This document shows positions 43,979 to 53,460 of a stretch of 64,000 bases of DNA, in pieces. The position numbers and the translations under genes are program-made. The stretch comes from Blastococcus sp. TBT05-19 (GTDB taxonomy: Bacteria > Actinomycetota > Actinomycetes > Mycobacteriales > Geodermatophilaceae): assembly GCF_003319095.1 (NCBI RefSeq), contig NZ_QOHI01000005.1, positions 124,001-188,000 of the forward strand, in the 5' to 3' direction. The first letter of the stretch is position 1. Every line of letters begins with the position of its first letter. The notes beneath the pieces were generated by a model. It saw nothing but the letters and a program-made list of their open reading frames with translations, ran no database searches and was not told the origin of the DNA.

Positions 43979-45646
43979 GTGAGCGCGAACACCGCCTTCG
44001 AGGCCGACGTCGTCGTTGTGGGTGCGGGGCTGGCCGGACTGGTCGCCACCGCCGAACTGGCCGACGCCGGCAAGCGCGTGATCTTCGTCGACCAGGAGCC
44101 CGAGCAGTCCCTCGGCGGGCAGGCGTGGTGGTCCTTCGGCGGTCTCTTCCTCGTCGACTCGCCCGAGCAGCGGCGGCTGCGGGTCCGCGACTCCCTCGAG
44201 CTCGCCCGGCAGGACTGGTTCGGCACCGCGGGCTTCGACCGCGACACCGACCACTGGCCGCGGCAGTGGGCCGAGGCCTACCTGCAGTTCGCGGCGGGGG
44301 AGAAGCGCTCCTGGCTGAGGTCGCAGGGCATCGGCCTGTTCCCGATCGTCGGCTGGGCCGAGCGCGGCGGGTACACCGCCACCGGCCACGGCAACTCCGT
44401 GCCGCGCTTCCACATCGTCTGGGGCACCGGCCCCGGCATCGTGGCGCCCTTCGCCCGGCGGGTGCGGGACGCCGCCGAGCGCGGCCTGGTGCAGCTGCGC
44501 TTCCGGCACCGCGTCTCCGAGCTGGTCGTCACCGACGGCGCGGTCACCGGTGTGCGCGGCGCCGTGCTCGAGCCCAGCGACGTCGCGCGTGGTGAGGCCA
44601 GCTCGCGCACCGAGGTCGGCGAGTTCGAGTTCGCCGCGCAGGCCGTCGTCGTCACCTCCGGCGGCATCGGCGGCAACCACGAGCTGGTCCGCCAGAACTG
44701 GCCGGCCCGGCTCGGGCCCGCGCCGCAGCGGATGCTCTCCGGCGTCCCGGCGCACGTGGACGGGCAGATGCAGCAGGCGACCGTGGCGGCCGGCGCGAGC
44801 ATGGTCAACAGCGACCGCATGTGGCACTACACCGAGGGGATCACCAACCACTCGCCGGTCTGGGCCCAGCACGGCATCCGGATCCTGCCCGGGCCGTCGT
44901 CCCTGTGGCTCGACGCGACCGGGCAGCGGCTGCCCGTGCCGCTGTTCCCCGGCTTCGACACCCTCGGCACGCTTGCCCACATCGGGCAGACCGGCCACGA
45001 GCACACGTGGTTCGTCGCGACGAAGAAGATCGTGGAGAAGGAGTTCGCCCTCTCGGGCTCCGAGCAGAACCCCGACCTCACCGGCAAGGACGTCCGGCTG
45101 CTGATCAACCGCGCGCGGGCCGGGATCGCCGCGCCGGTGCAGGCCTTCCTGGACCGCGGCGAGGACTTCGTCGTCGCCCCCACGCTGCCCGAGCTCGTGG
45201 CCGGCATGAACCGGATCACCGGCGGCTCCCCGGCGCTGACCCTCGAGCAGGTGGAGCGGGAGGTCGTGGCGCGTGACCGCGAGGTCGGCAACGCGTTCAC
45301 CAAGGACCTGCAGCTCACCGCCATGCGCGGCGCCCGCAACTACCTGGGCGACAAGCTGATCCGGGTCGCGCAGCCGCACCGGCTGCTCGACCCGGCGGCC
45401 GGGCCGCTGATCGCCGTCCGGCTGAACATCATCACGCGCAAGACGCTCGGCGGGCTGGAGACCGACCTGTCCGGCCGCGTCCTGCGTCCCGGCGGCGAGG
45501 TGTTCCCCGGGCTGTACGCCGCGGGCGAGGTGGCCGGCTTCGGCGGTGGCGGCGTGCACGGCTACCGCTCGCTGGAGGGCACCTTCCTCGGTGGGTGCCT
45601 GTTCAGCGGGAGGGTGGCGGGTCGGGCCCTGGCGGAGGCCCTGTGA
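43979..45646 (+). CDS. FAD-binding dehydrogenase (KstD/fumarate-reductase-like)
   Basis: 555 aa. The N-terminal dinucleotide-binding fold is VVVGAGLAGLVATAELADAG, and the C-terminal FAD region GLYAAGEVAGFGGGGVHGYR with SLEGTFLGGCLFSGRVA. This is the fumarate reductase/3-ketosteroid dehydrogenase superfamily; long FAD-binding dehydrogenases of this type occur widely in actinobacteria with unassigned substrates. GTG 43979 is set by the TAGCGT element 7 nt upstream. It may oxidise a steroid-like or other saturated carbonyl compound; no steroid genes are nearby. Confidence 0.85.
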   Translation: MSANTAFEADVVVVGAGLAGLVATAELADAGKRVIFVDQEPEQSLGGQAWWSFGGLFLVDSPEQRRLRVRDSLELARQDWFGTAGFDRDTDHWPRQWAEAYLQFAAGEKRSWLRSQGIGLFPIVGWAERGGYTATGHGNSVPRFHIVWGTGPGIVAPFARRVRDAAERGLVQLRFRHRVSELVVTDGAVTGVRGAVLEPSDVARGEASSRTEVGEFEFAAQAVVVTSGGIGGNHELVRQNWPARLGPAPQRMLSGVPAHVDGQMQQATVAAGASMVNSDRMWHYTEGITNHSPVWAQHGIRILPGPSSLWLDATGQRLPVPLFPGFDTLGTLAHIGQTGHEHTWFVATKKIVEKEFALSGSEQNPDLTGKDVRLLINRARAGIAAPVQAFLDRGEDFVVAPTLPELVAGMNRITGGSPALTLEQVEREVVARDREVGNAFTKDLQLTAMRGARNYLGDKLIRVAQPHRLLDPAAGPLIAVRLNIITRKTLGGLETDLSGRVLRPGGEVFPGLYAAGEVAGFGGGGVHGYRSLEGTFLGGCLFSGRVAGRALAEAL

Positions 45647-45722
45647 GCGGACAGGGGCGTGAGCATCGCAGCGAGGGACGAGCGAGGAGCGGAGCGCACC
45701 GCGGGAGCGAACTGGTGACACC

Positions 45723-46427
45723 GTGACGGATCCCTGGGCCGATCCCTCGAGCTCGTCCGAGCCGGGGTACGCCGGGCCGCCGCCCACGGCGCGGCCTCCG
45801 GTCCCGTACGGGCCGCCGCCCGGGTACGGGCAGCCGCCGCCCTACGCCGGTCCGTACGGCATACCGCCGTACGGGGCGCCGCCGTACGGCATGCCTCCGT
45901 ACGGGGCGCAGCCGTACGGCATGCCGCCCTACGGACAGCTGCCCTTCGGCCCGCTGCGCCCGCCCGGCCGCCCCGGGCAGGTCGTCGGCGCCGCCGTGCT
46001 GGCCTTCGTCCAGGGCGCGCTGGTCCTCATCGCGTCGTTCTACGTGTGGTTCTTCGCCTCGATCGCCGGCATCGCGATCGAGGAGAACCCCACCGGGGCG
46101 CCGACCCAGGCCTACGAGCTCGCGGAGATGGGGACCACGCTCACGATCGTGCAGGTCCTCTCCGTGGTCCTGCTGGTCGTCGGTGGCATCCTCGCCCTCA
46201 CCCGTCGGGTCCGGCTGTCCTGGCTGGTGCTGGTCGGCGCGCACGCGGTGCAGCTGCTGCTCACCGTCTACTGGGCGGTGCGGCTGCAGGAGATCCTCGG
46301 CCGCGTGGAGGAGCTCGGGGGCGTGCTCGCCGTCTTCGCGCTGTTCTTCGCCGCCTTCCCGCTGGTCGCGCTAGGGCTCGCACTGTTCGGCCCGGGCCGC
46401 AGGTGGTTCACCGCCCCGCAGGGCTGA
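45723..46427 (+). CDS. Pro/Tyr/Gly-rich repeat membrane protein
   Basis: 234 aa. Residues 1-80 are a disordered cytoplasmic-type tail with PYG repeats ([20 protein letters not shown] and onward). Four transmembrane helices follow, with a short acidic loop [18 protein letters not shown] after the first. Such tails mediate clustering of membrane proteins in actinobacteria. GTG 45723 is used. Between it and the flavoprotein lies 76 bp of purine-rich GAGCGAG-like sequence. Function unknown. Confidence 0.6.
   Translation: MTDPWADPSSSSEPGYAGPPPTARPPVPYGPPPGYGQPPPYAGPYGIPPYGAPPYGMPPYGAQPYGMPPYGQLPFGPLRPPGRPGQVVGAAVLAFVQGALVLIASFYVWFFASIAGIAIEENPTGAPTQAYELAEMGTTLTIVQVLSVVLLVVGGILALTRRVRLSWLVLVGAHAVQLLLTVYWAVRLQEILGRVEELGGVLAVFALFFAAFPLVALGLALFGPGRRWFTAPQG
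45852..45941 (+). repeat. 15-bp coding tandem repeat (six units)
   Basis: Six 15-bp units, alternating between two variants, encode PYGxP repeats in the N-terminal tail of the membrane protein. Confidence 0.85.
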
Positions 46428-46440
46428 GCGGCGGGCACGG

Positions 46441-46446
46441 CAGACT
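46441..46446 (+). promoter_or_regulatory. Leaderless-type -10 element for hisI
   Basis: CAGACT ends 7 nt before ATG 46454. hisI-trpE thus appears to have its own promoter after the accessory block. Confidence 0.45.
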
Positions 46447-46453
46447 GGCGGGC

Positions 46454-46831
46454 ATGTCCGCCGTCCCGCCCGCCGTGCCCGCTCTCGACCCGCAGGTCGC
46501 CGAGCTGCTGCGCCGCGACCCCTCCGGGCTCGTCGCCGCCGTCGTCCAGCAGCACGACACCCTCGAGGTGCTGATGGTCGCCTGGATGGACGACGAGGCG
46601 CTGCGCCGCACCCTCCAGACCGGCCGGGCCACCTACTGGTCGCGGAGCCGGCAGGAGTACTGGGTGAAGGGCGAGACCTCGGGCAACCGGCAGTGGGTGC
46701 GCGAGGTCCGCGTGGACTGCGACGGCGACGCGCTGCTGGTGCTCGTCGACCAGGAGGGCGCCGCCTGCCACACCGGCGAGCGCAGCTGCTTCTTCCGCGA
46801 GCTCCCCGCCGTCGTGGGGGTGCGGCCGTGA
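46454..46831 (+). CDS. hisI: Phosphoribosyl-AMP cyclohydrolase
   Basis: 125 aa, the single-function HisI of actinobacteria (no HisE domain). The zinc and Mg ligands are in [20 protein letters not shown] and HTGERSCFF. It opens the purine ring of PR-AMP, the third step of histidine synthesis. ATG 46454 follows the CAGACT element by 7 nt. It overlaps trpE by 4 bp (GTGA), the point where the his and trp clusters join. Confidence 0.96.
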   Translation: MSAVPPAVPALDPQVAELLRRDPSGLVAAVVQQHDTLEVLMVAWMDDEALRRTLQTGRATYWSRSRQEYWVKGETSGNRQWVREVRVDCDGDALLVLVDQEGAACHTGERSCFFRELPAVVGVRP

Positions 46832-48324
46832 GGTTCGGCGTGACCACCCCGAGCCGCGAGGAGTTCGCGGCAGCCGATGCGACGGTCGTCCCGGTCACCC
46901 GCCGGCTGCTGGCCGACGGGCAGACGGCGATCGGCGTGTACCGGGCGCTGGCCGGCAACCGGCCGGGCACGGTGCTGCTGGAGTCGGCCGAGCAGGGCAA
47001 GCGCTGGGCGCGGTACAGCTTCGTCGGCGTCCGGAGCGCCGGCGTGCTCAGCGAGCGGGACGGCCGCACGCAGTGGCTGGGCGAGGACGTGCCCGGCCTG
47101 ACCGACGAGCTGCCCGACGACCCGCTGGACGCGGTCCGGGTGATGGCCCGACGGCTGCGCTCGCCGCGGACCGAGGGGCTGCCGCCGCTCACCGGCGGGC
47201 TGGTCGGCTACCTGGGTTACGACGTCGTCCGGCGCCTGGAGCGGCTGCCCGCCACCAGCACCGACGACCTCGGCATGCCCGAGCTGGCCATGATGCTGGT
47301 GACGGACCTGGCGGTGCTCGACCACACCGACGGTTCGGTGCTGCTCATCGCCAACGCCCTGCGGGGTGGGGGCGGGTACGACGACGCGGTCGCCCGGCTC
47401 GACGACATGGCCGCCGCCCTCACCACCGCCACGGCGCCGCCGGTGGCGGTGTTCGAGCGGGCCGACGCCCCGCCGGTGCTCAGCAACCTGGGTGCCGGCG
47501 TGTTCGAGGACGGCGTCGAGCGGGTGCGCGAGCACATCCGCGCCGGCGACGCCTTCCAGGTGGTGCTGTCCCAGCGGTTCGAGCTCGAGACCGACGTCGA
47601 CGCCCTCGACCTCTACCGGGTGCTGCGGGCGACGAACCCCTCGCCGTACATGTACCTGCTGCGCTTCGCGGGCCGGGAGACGCCGTTCGACGTCGTCGGC
47701 TCCTCGCCGGAGGCGCTGGTCACGGTGACCGGCAGCTCCGCGGTGGTGCACCCGCCCGCCGGCACCCGGCCGCGGGGCGGCACCGAGGAGGAGGACCTGC
47801 GGCTGGCCGAGGGACTGCTCGCCGACCCCAAGGAGCGGGCCGAGCACGTGATGCTGGTCGACCTCGCCCGCAACGACCTCGGCCGGGTCTGCGTGCCGGG
47901 CAGCGTCGAGGTGCCCGACTTCATGCGGGTCGAGCTGTACAGCCACGTCATGCACCTGGTGTCGACCGTCGCCGGCGAGGTGAGCCCCGGGTGCGACGCG
48001 CTGGACGTGTTCGACGCGACCTTCCCGGCGGGCACCGTCTCCGGCGCGCCCAAGCCGAGCGCCATGACGATCATCGAGACCCTGGAGCCGACCCGGCGGG
48101 CGCTCTACGCCGGCACGGTCGGCTACGTCGACGCCAGCGGTGACATGGACATGGCGATCGCGATCCGGACCGCGGTGCTGCACCAGGGGCGGGCGTACGT
48201 GCAGGCCGGAGCCGGGATCGTGGCCGACAGCGACGCCGCGACCGAGGAGGCCGAGACCCGGCACAAGGCGCGGGCCGTGCTGTCGGCGATCGCGACGGCG
48301 GAGAGCCTGCGGGAGCTCCCGTGA
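46828..48324 (+). CDS. trpE: Anthranilate synthase component I
   Basis: 498 aa. The tryptophan feedback motif [18 protein letters not shown] is near the N-terminus, so it should be inhibited by Trp. The catalytic chorismate-binding half shows [29 protein letters not shown] and SGAPKPSAM. It makes anthranilate from chorismate with a glutaminase partner not in this window. The GTG overlaps the hisI stop; its own stop overlaps the next membrane protein. Confidence 0.96.
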   Translation: MRFGVTTPSREEFAAADATVVPVTRRLLADGQTAIGVYRALAGNRPGTVLLESAEQGKRWARYSFVGVRSAGVLSERDGRTQWLGEDVPGLTDELPDDPLDAVRVMARRLRSPRTEGLPPLTGGLVGYLGYDVVRRLERLPATSTDDLGMPELAMMLVTDLAVLDHTDGSVLLIANALRGGGGYDDAVARLDDMAAALTTATAPPVAVFERADAPPVLSNLGAGVFEDGVERVREHIRAGDAFQVVLSQRFELETDVDALDLYRVLRATNPSPYMYLLRFAGRETPFDVVGSSPEALVTVTGSSAVVHPPAGTRPRGGTEEEDLRLAEGLLADPKERAEHVMLVDLARNDLGRVCVPGSVEVPDFMRVELYSHVMHLVSTVAGEVSPGCDALDVFDATFPAGTVSGAPKPSAMTIIETLEPTRRALYAGTVGYVDASGDMDMAIAIRTAVLHQGRAYVQAGAGIVADSDAATEEAETRHKARAVLSAIATAESLRELP

Positions 48325-48947
48325 GCGGTCGCCGCGAGCTGACCACGGCGGTCCTGGGCGCCGCGCTCGCGGGGGCCCTCGCGCTGTCCGCGGCGAGCCA
48401 GCGCTGGGCGGACGTGACCGCGCAGCGCCGGGCACCGCTGCCCCCGGTCGAGGGCGCGCTCTCCGGCGGCGACGCCGCCCCGCTGGTCACCGCGGCCGGG
48501 CTGGTCCTCCTGGCCGCCGCCGTCGCGCTGCTCGCCGTGCGCGGCGCCGGCCGCGCCGTCGTGGGGCTGCTCACCGCGGTCGCCGGCGGTGCCCTGCTGT
48601 GGTCGGCCGGGCGGGTGCTCGCCGGAGGGGTGTCCGACGCTGCGGCGGACCTGCCGGGCGCCGGCGGCAGCAGCGTCACCTCGGTCGCCGTCGACGTCTC
48701 GCCGGTCTGGCCGGTGCTCACGCTGGTCGCCGCCCTGCTCGCCGTGGCCGCCGGCCTGCTGGCGACCGTGCGGGGACGGAGCTGGCCGGGGATGGGACGC
48801 CGCTACGAGCGGACCCCGGCCGCGGCGCCGCCGCGCACCGACGAGGACCGTGCGCAGGAGGCCTGGAAGGCGCTGGACCGCGGCGACGACCCGACCGAGG
48901 ACGCCGCCGACCCGGGTGCGGCGCCCCGGACCGGCCCCGCCGTATAG
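48321..48947 (+). CDS. Trp-region conserved membrane protein (TIGR02234 type)
   Basis: 208 aa with four predicted helices and a charged C-terminal tail ([20 protein letters not shown]). Its place between trpE and trpC and the N-terminal [10 protein letters not shown] match the actinobacterial Trp-region membrane protein family. A role in tryptophan or aromatic transport has been supposed but is unproven. It overlaps trpE by 4 bp, so expression is tied to trpE. Confidence 0.83.
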   Translation: MSGRRELTTAVLGAALAGALALSAASQRWADVTAQRRAPLPPVEGALSGGDAAPLVTAAGLVLLAAAVALLAVRGAGRAVVGLLTAVAGGALLWSAGRVLAGGVSDAAADLPGAGGSSVTSVAVDVSPVWPVLTLVAALLAVAAGLLATVRGRSWPGMGRRYERTPAAAPPRTDEDRAQEAWKALDRGDDPTEDAADPGAAPRTGPAV

Positions 48948-49005
48948 CGGAACCGCCGGGAGCCGGGGCACCGGCCCCCGCCCCGGGCCGCGCGGGCGCC
49001 CCTTC

Positions 49006-49011
49006 TAGAGT
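49006..49011 (+). promoter_or_regulatory. Candidate -10 element upstream of trpC
   Basis: TAGAGT follows a GC-rich stretch able to fold into a hairpin (about 48971-49000). It would start an mRNA near 49018, with a leader of about 43 nt before trpC, which suggests trpC is transcribed apart from trpE. Confidence 0.4.
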
Positions 49012-49040
49012 GGGCCGCATCCGCCCGGGAGGGGTTCGAC

Positions 49041-49064
49041 GTGCGAGAGGCAGGGGTGTCGTGA
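49041..49064 (+). CDS. Candidate 7-codon upstream ORF coupled to trpC
   Basis: GTG 49041 is preceded at 6 nt by GGAGGGG, the best ribosome site in this leader. It opens a 7-codon frame (MREAGVS) whose TGA overlaps the trpC GTG as GTGA. The trpC start itself has only a weak AGGGG. No Trp codon is present, so it is not a classical attenuator peptide. Translational coupling is plausible. Confidence 0.3.
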   Translation: MREAGVS

Positions 49065-49870
49065 ACGTTCTCGACGAGATCGTCGCCGGCGTCCGCGAGG
49101 ACCTCGCCGTCCGCGAGGCCGCCCGGCCGCTCGACCAGGTGAAGGCGGCCGCGCAGGCGGCCCGCCCCGCGCTCGACGCGCTGGCCGCCCTGCGCGCCCC
49201 CGGCGTCGGCGTCATCGCCGAGGTCAAGCGGCGCAGCCCCTCCAAGGGCGACCTGGCCGACATCGCCGACCCCGCGGAGCTCGCCGCGCAGTACGCCGCG
49301 GGCGGTGCCCGGGTCATCTCCGTGCTCACCGAGGGTCGCCGCTTCGGCGGCTCGCACGCCGACCTGGCCGCCGTGCGCGCCGTCGTCGACGTCCCGGTGT
49401 TGTGCAAGGACTTCATCGTCAGCAGCTACCAGGTGCACGAGGCCCGGGCCTACGGCGCCGACGTCGTGCTGCTGATCGTCGCGGCGCTGGAGCAGAACGT
49501 GCTGACCGGCCTGCTGGAGCGGGTCGAGTCCCTCGGCATGACCGCGCTGGTCGAGGTGCACACCGAGGCCGAGGCCGATCGCGCGCTGGACGCCGGCGCC
49601 TCGGTGATCGGCGTCAACGCCCGCGACCTCACCACGCTGCAGGTCGACCGGTCGACGTTCGAGAAGATCGCGCCCGGGCTGCCGTCGGAGGTCGTCAAGG
49701 TCGCCGAGTCCGGCGTGCGCGGCCCGCACGACCTGATCAGCTACGCCGCCGCCGGTGCCGACGCGGTGCTCGTCGGCGAGGGCCTGGTCACCGCCGGGGA
49801 CGCCCGCCAGGCGGTGGCCGACCTGGTCACCGCCGGCTCGCACCCGGCCACCCCGCGCACCACCCGCTGA
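49061..49870 (+). CDS. trpC: Indole-3-glycerol-phosphate synthase
   Basis: 269 aa (beta-alpha)8 barrel, without a fused TrpF. Catalytic Lys in [13 protein letters not shown] and Lys in [13 protein letters not shown] are present, as are Glu in [13 protein letters not shown] and the phosphate site [11 protein letters not shown]. It converts CdRP to indole-3-glycerol phosphate for TrpA. GTG 49061 is used, possibly coupled to a tiny upstream ORF. trpB follows after 145 bp. Confidence 0.96.
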   Translation: MNVLDEIVAGVREDLAVREAARPLDQVKAAAQAARPALDALAALRAPGVGVIAEVKRRSPSKGDLADIADPAELAAQYAAGGARVISVLTEGRRFGGSHADLAAVRAVVDVPVLCKDFIVSSYQVHEARAYGADVVLLIVAALEQNVLTGLLERVESLGMTALVEVHTEAEADRALDAGASVIGVNARDLTTLQVDRSTFEKIAPGLPSEVVKVAESGVRGPHDLISYAAAGADAVLVGEGLVTAGDARQAVADLVTAGSHPATPRTTR

Positions 49871-50002
49871 CCTCGCCGCCCCGCCCGGGGCACTGTGCGG
49901 GAACGGCGCATCTCCGCGCGCCGATCGCGCCCCGCGTGCACATCGCCGCTCCTTTCGGGCGCACTCCGAGAGCCTGCGAGCGGTGGGGGTCGGGCGGGTC
50001 CC

Positions 50003-50008
50003 TACGCT
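50003..50008 (+). promoter_or_regulatory. Leaderless-type -10 element for trpB
   Basis: TACGCT ends 7 nt before ATG 50016, implying a separate trpB-trpA-lgt transcript. Confidence 0.5.
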
Positions 50009-50015
50009 GGACGGC

Positions 50016-51365
50016 ATGACGACGACCAGCCCCCCGCAGACCGGAGAACTCCCGCTCCCGGCGCGCCCGGGCTGGCCGGACGCGACGGGCCACTTCGGCA
50101 TCTTCGGTGGCCGGTTCGTGCCCGAGGCGCTGATCGCCGCGCTCGACGACCTCACCGAGGCCTACGAGGCCATGCGCGTGGACCCGGTGTTCCTCGAGGA
50201 GTTCGCCCGGCTGCAGCGCGACTACACGGGCCGGCCCAGCCCGGTGACCGAGGTGCCGAAGTTCGCCGAGCACTGCGGTGGCGCCCGCGTGCTGCTCAAG
50301 CGGGAGGACCTGAACCACACCGGCTCGCACAAGATCAACAACGTGCTGGGGCAGGCGCTGCTGACCAAGCGCATCGGCAAGACCCGGGTCATCGCCGAGA
50401 CCGGCGCCGGGCAGCACGGCGTGGCGACGGCGACGGCCGCGGCGCTCATGGGCTTGTCCTGCACGGTCTACATGGGCGAGGAGGACACCCGCCGGCAGGC
50501 GCTCAACGTCGCCCGCATGCGGCTGCTCGGCGCGGAGGTCATCCCGGTGACCACCGGCTCCCGCACCCTCAAGGACGCGATCAACGAGGCGTTCCGCGAC
50601 TGGGTCACCAACGTCGACACCACCAACTACGTGTTCGGCACCGTCGCCGGCCCGCACCCGTTCCCGGCCATGGTCCGGGACTTCCAGCGGGTGATCGGCG
50701 ACGAGGCGCGCGGCCAGGTGCTCGAGCGCGAGGGCCGGCTGCCCGACGCCGTCCTCGCCTGCGTCGGCGGCGGCTCGAACGCCATCGGCATCTTCACCGC
50801 CTTCGTGCCCGACGACGGCGTCCGGCTGATCGGCCTGGAGGCCGGCGGCGACGGCGTCGACACCGGCCGGCACGCGGCCACCATCACCGGCGGCACCCCC
50901 GGTGTCCTGCACGGGGCGCGCTCGTACCTGCTGCAGGACCACAACGGCCAGACCATCGAGTCCCACTCGATCAGCGCGGGCCTGGACTACCCGGGTGTCG
51001 GCCCCGAGCACTCCTACCTGAACGACATCGGCCGCGCCGAGTACCGGCCGATCACCGACGCCGAGGCGATGGAGGCGTTCGCGCTGCTCTGCCGCACCGA
51101 GGGCATCATCCCGGCGATCGAGTCCGCGCACGCCCTGGCCGGCGCGATGAAGCTCGGCCGGGAGCTCGGTCCCGACGCGATGCTCCTGGTCAACCTCTCC
51201 GGCCGCGGCGACAAGGACGTGGAGACGGCGTCCCGGTGGTTCGGGCTGGGCGACCGCGAGGAGGTCGACCCGGGCCCCGGCCTGGACACCGACCAGCAGC
51301 CCACCGAGGGCGCGGTCAGCAACGACGAGGCCGTCGCCGGCCCGGACGCGGGGGAGCAGGCGTGA
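50016..51365 (+). CDS. trpB: Tryptophan synthase beta chain
   Basis: 449 aa PLP enzyme joining indole and serine. The PLP lysine is in [16 protein letters not shown], the glycine-rich phosphate site in [10 protein letters not shown], and catalytic Glu in [11 protein letters not shown]. The last 45 residues are an acidic extension ([17 protein letters not shown]) beyond the usual end. It overlaps trpA by 4 bp (GTGA), as expected for subunits of one complex. The start is set by the TACGCT element. Confidence 0.97.
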   Translation: MTTTSPPQTGELPLPARPGWPDATGHFGIFGGRFVPEALIAALDDLTEAYEAMRVDPVFLEEFARLQRDYTGRPSPVTEVPKFAEHCGGARVLLKREDLNHTGSHKINNVLGQALLTKRIGKTRVIAETGAGQHGVATATAAALMGLSCTVYMGEEDTRRQALNVARMRLLGAEVIPVTTGSRTLKDAINEAFRDWVTNVDTTNYVFGTVAGPHPFPAMVRDFQRVIGDEARGQVLEREGRLPDAVLACVGGGSNAIGIFTAFVPDDGVRLIGLEAGGDGVDTGRHAATITGGTPGVLHGARSYLLQDHNGQTIESHSISAGLDYPGVGPEHSYLNDIGRAEYRPITDAEAMEAFALLCRTEGIIPAIESAHALAGAMKLGRELGPDAMLLVNLSGRGDKDVETASRWFGLGDREEVDPGPGLDTDQQPTEGAVSNDEAVAGPDAGEQA

Positions 51366-52168
51366 CCACCAGCAAGCTGGCCGAGCGCATCGACGCGGCG
51401 AAGGCCGAGGGGCGGGCCGCGCTGATCGCCTACCTGCCGGTCGGCTATCCCGACGTCGACACCTCGATCGACGCGATGGTCGCCGCCGTCGAGGCCGGCG
51501 CCGACGCCATCGAGATCGGCGTCCCCTACAGCGACCCGGGCATCGACGGCCCCGTCATCCAGGAGGCCGTCGACGTCGCCGTGCGCGCGGGTGTCGGCAT
51601 CCCCGACGTCCTGCGGGCCGTGCGCGCGGTGGCCGACGCCGGCGCCGTCCCGGTGGTCATGACGTACTGGAACCCGATCGAGCGCTACGGCGTCGAGCGG
51701 TTCGCCACCGACCTGGACGCCGCCGGGGGAGCGGGGCTCATCACCCCGGACCTCATCCCCGAGGAAGCGGGCGAGTGGATCGCCGCCAGCGAGCGGGCGG
51801 GCCTGGACCGGGTCTTCCTCGTCGCGCCGTCGTCCACCGACGCCCGGCTGCGCTCGACGACCGCGGCGAGCCGGGGCTTCGTGTACGTCGCCTCCACCAT
51901 GGGCGTCACCGGCGCCCGCGCCACCGTGAGCGACGCGGCGCAGAGGCTGGTGGCGCGCACCCGGGAGGCGCGGCCGGACATCGCGCTGTGCGTGGGCCTC
52001 GGCGTCTCCAACGGCGACCAGGCCGCGGAGATCGCCGCCTACGCCGACGGGGTCATCGTCGGCTCGGCCTACGTGCGCGAGATGCTCGAGGGGCGGGGCG
52101 CCGACGGCGTCCGCGCGCTCACCGAGGACCTCGCCCGCGGCGTGCGCAGCGCGGGGGTGCGGGCGTGA
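51362..52168 (+). CDS. trpA: Tryptophan synthase alpha chain
   Basis: 268 aa barrel. The catalytic Glu is in [17 protein letters not shown] and Asp in [12 protein letters not shown]. It cleaves indole-3-glycerol phosphate and channels indole to TrpB. GTG 51362 overlaps the trpB stop and its own TGA overlaps the lgt start. Confidence 0.97.
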   Translation: MTTSKLAERIDAAKAEGRAALIAYLPVGYPDVDTSIDAMVAAVEAGADAIEIGVPYSDPGIDGPVIQEAVDVAVRAGVGIPDVLRAVRAVADAGAVPVVMTYWNPIERYGVERFATDLDAAGGAGLITPDLIPEEAGEWIAASERAGLDRVFLVAPSSTDARLRSTTAASRGFVYVASTMGVTGARATVSDAAQRLVARTREARPDIALCVGLGVSNGDQAAEIAAYADGVIVGSAYVREMLEGRGADGVRALTEDLARGVRSAGVRA

Positions 52169-53103
52169 CCGTCCTCGCCTCCATCCCGAGCCCGACGCAG
52201 GGCGTCTGGGAGCTCGGCCCGTTCCCGCTGCGCGCCTACGCGCTGTGCATCGTCGCCGGCATCATCGCCGCCATCGTGCTCACCGAGCGGCGCTGGGTGG
52301 CCCGTGGGGGAGCGCCCGGCGACGTCCTGGACATCGCCGTCTGGGCCGTGCCCTTCGGCATCATCGGCGGCCGGATCTACCACGTCATCTCCAGCCCGCG
52401 GCCCTACTTCGGCGAGGGCGGCGAACCGCTGCGCGCCTTCGCCATCTGGGAGGGCGGCCTCGGCATCTGGGGGGCGATCGCCCTCGGCGGGGTCGGGGCG
52501 TGGATCGCCTGCCGGCGCCGCGGCATCCCGCTGCCCGCGTTCGCCGACGCCCTCGCGCCCGGCCTGCTCGTGGCCCAGGCCGTCGGCCGGCTCGGCAACT
52601 GGTTCAACAACGAGCTCTACGGCGGGCCCACCGACCTGCCCTGGGCGCTGGACATCTACGAGTGGGACGGCGGCCGCGCGGTCCTCGGCCCCGACGGCCA
52701 GCCGCTGCTCCTGGGCACCTTCCACCCGACGTTCCTCTACGAGCTGCTGTGGAACCTCGCGGCCGCCGTGCTGGTCATCTGGGCCGACCGGCGGTTCCGG
52801 CTCGGCCACGGCCGGGCCTTCGCGCTGTACGTGGCCACCTACTGCGCCGGCCGGCTCTGGATCGAGCTGCTGCGCACCGACCCGGCCGAGACGTTCTTCG
52901 GGGTGCGGATCAACGTCTTCACCTCGGTCGTCGTCGGGCTGCTGGCGGTGGCCTACTTCTTCTGGCAGCGCGGCCGCCCGCGCGAGGTGGTCGACCGGTC
53001 GGACGTGGCCCGGCAGCGCCGCGACGAGGAGGTCGCACGCCGTGCTCCGGCCGCTCCGGCCGCGGCGCGTGAGAACGATCACGAGGACTCCCCGCCGTCC
53101 TGA
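52165..53103 (+). CDS. lgt: Prolipoprotein diacylglyceryl transferase
   Basis: 312 aa integral membrane enzyme with seven helices. The Lgt signature GRLGNWFNNELYG is intact with its catalytic Arg, and the RWVARGG and GGRIYHVISSP loops are present. It attaches diacylglycerol to the lipobox cysteine of prolipoproteins before LspA cleaves them. The C-terminal 45 residues are a charged tail (VDRSDVARQRRDEEVARRA). The GTG overlaps the trpA stop; trpA-lgt linkage is standard in actinobacteria. Confidence 0.96.
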   Translation: MTVLASIPSPTQGVWELGPFPLRAYALCIVAGIIAAIVLTERRWVARGGAPGDVLDIAVWAVPFGIIGGRIYHVISSPRPYFGEGGEPLRAFAIWEGGLGIWGAIALGGVGAWIACRRRGIPLPAFADALAPGLLVAQAVGRLGNWFNNELYGGPTDLPWALDIYEWDGGRAVLGPDGQPLLLGTFHPTFLYELLWNLAAAVLVIWADRRFRLGHGRAFALYVATYCAGRLWIELLRTDPAETFFGVRINVFTSVVVGLLAVAYFFWQRGRPREVVDRSDVARQRRDEEVARRAPAAPAAARENDHEDSPPS

Positions 53104-53460
53104 ACGACCCCCGGGATCGCCGTCCCGGCCAGGGATCGCGCCGATCCGGCCACCCTGGCGCGGCGTGGCTTCCATCATGTCTGTTGCGTGTTACGGCTGT
53201 GTACCCTCTCGTCTGACTCGCCAGCGATCCTGGCCGGGTCGTAGTGTCGGAACCGGGCCAGCGTCGCCCCGCGGACGACGGCTCGGCGACACCATCCCGC
53301 TGAGCTCGCACGCGCAGATTCGTCCGGGGCACTGTGTCCGGCCGATCTCCTGCGCTCCGCACGTGCCGCCTTCTCCGCCGCCTTCGACCCCGGCCGGGCC
53401 TCCGCCCCCGTCTGCCCCTCCCGCCGAGGGGCCGACGGTGCGCCGACGACGGGAGTGACC
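53104..53460 (+). other. Gene-free region with candidate long gltB leader
   Basis: This is the only stretch over 300 bp without a gene. An extended -10 lies at 53202. Downstream, about 245 nt of GC-rich sequence with several short inverted repeats (for example near 53266-53290 and 53325-53342) precede gltB. I see no recognised riboswitch and no convincing small gene. A leader-based control of gltB is possible but unsupported. Confidence 0.4.
53202..53207 (+). promoter_or_regulatory. Candidate extended -10 element for gltBD
   Basis: TACCCT preceded by TGTG, an extended -10 context. No good -35 is seen 17 bp upstream. Confidence 0.35.

Noticed and set aside
45660-45712. GAGCGAG-rich purine stretch as a dispersed repeat or tRNA-like element
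   Set aside because: Only one copy occurs in this window, no cloverleaf can be formed, and a genome scan would be needed to call it a repeat family.
49006-49064. Tryptophan attenuator ahead of trpC
   Set aside because: The short upstream ORF has no Trp codons and I could not draw competing terminator and antiterminator hairpins around it.
46454-51365. Missing trpF as a broken tryptophan pathway
   Set aside because: PriA at 32972 is known to cover both HisA and TrpF reactions in actinobacteria without trpF.
53215-53460. Glutamine riboswitch upstream of gltB
   Set aside because: No match to the known conserved core of such RNAs could be recognised; only generic GC-rich stems were seen.
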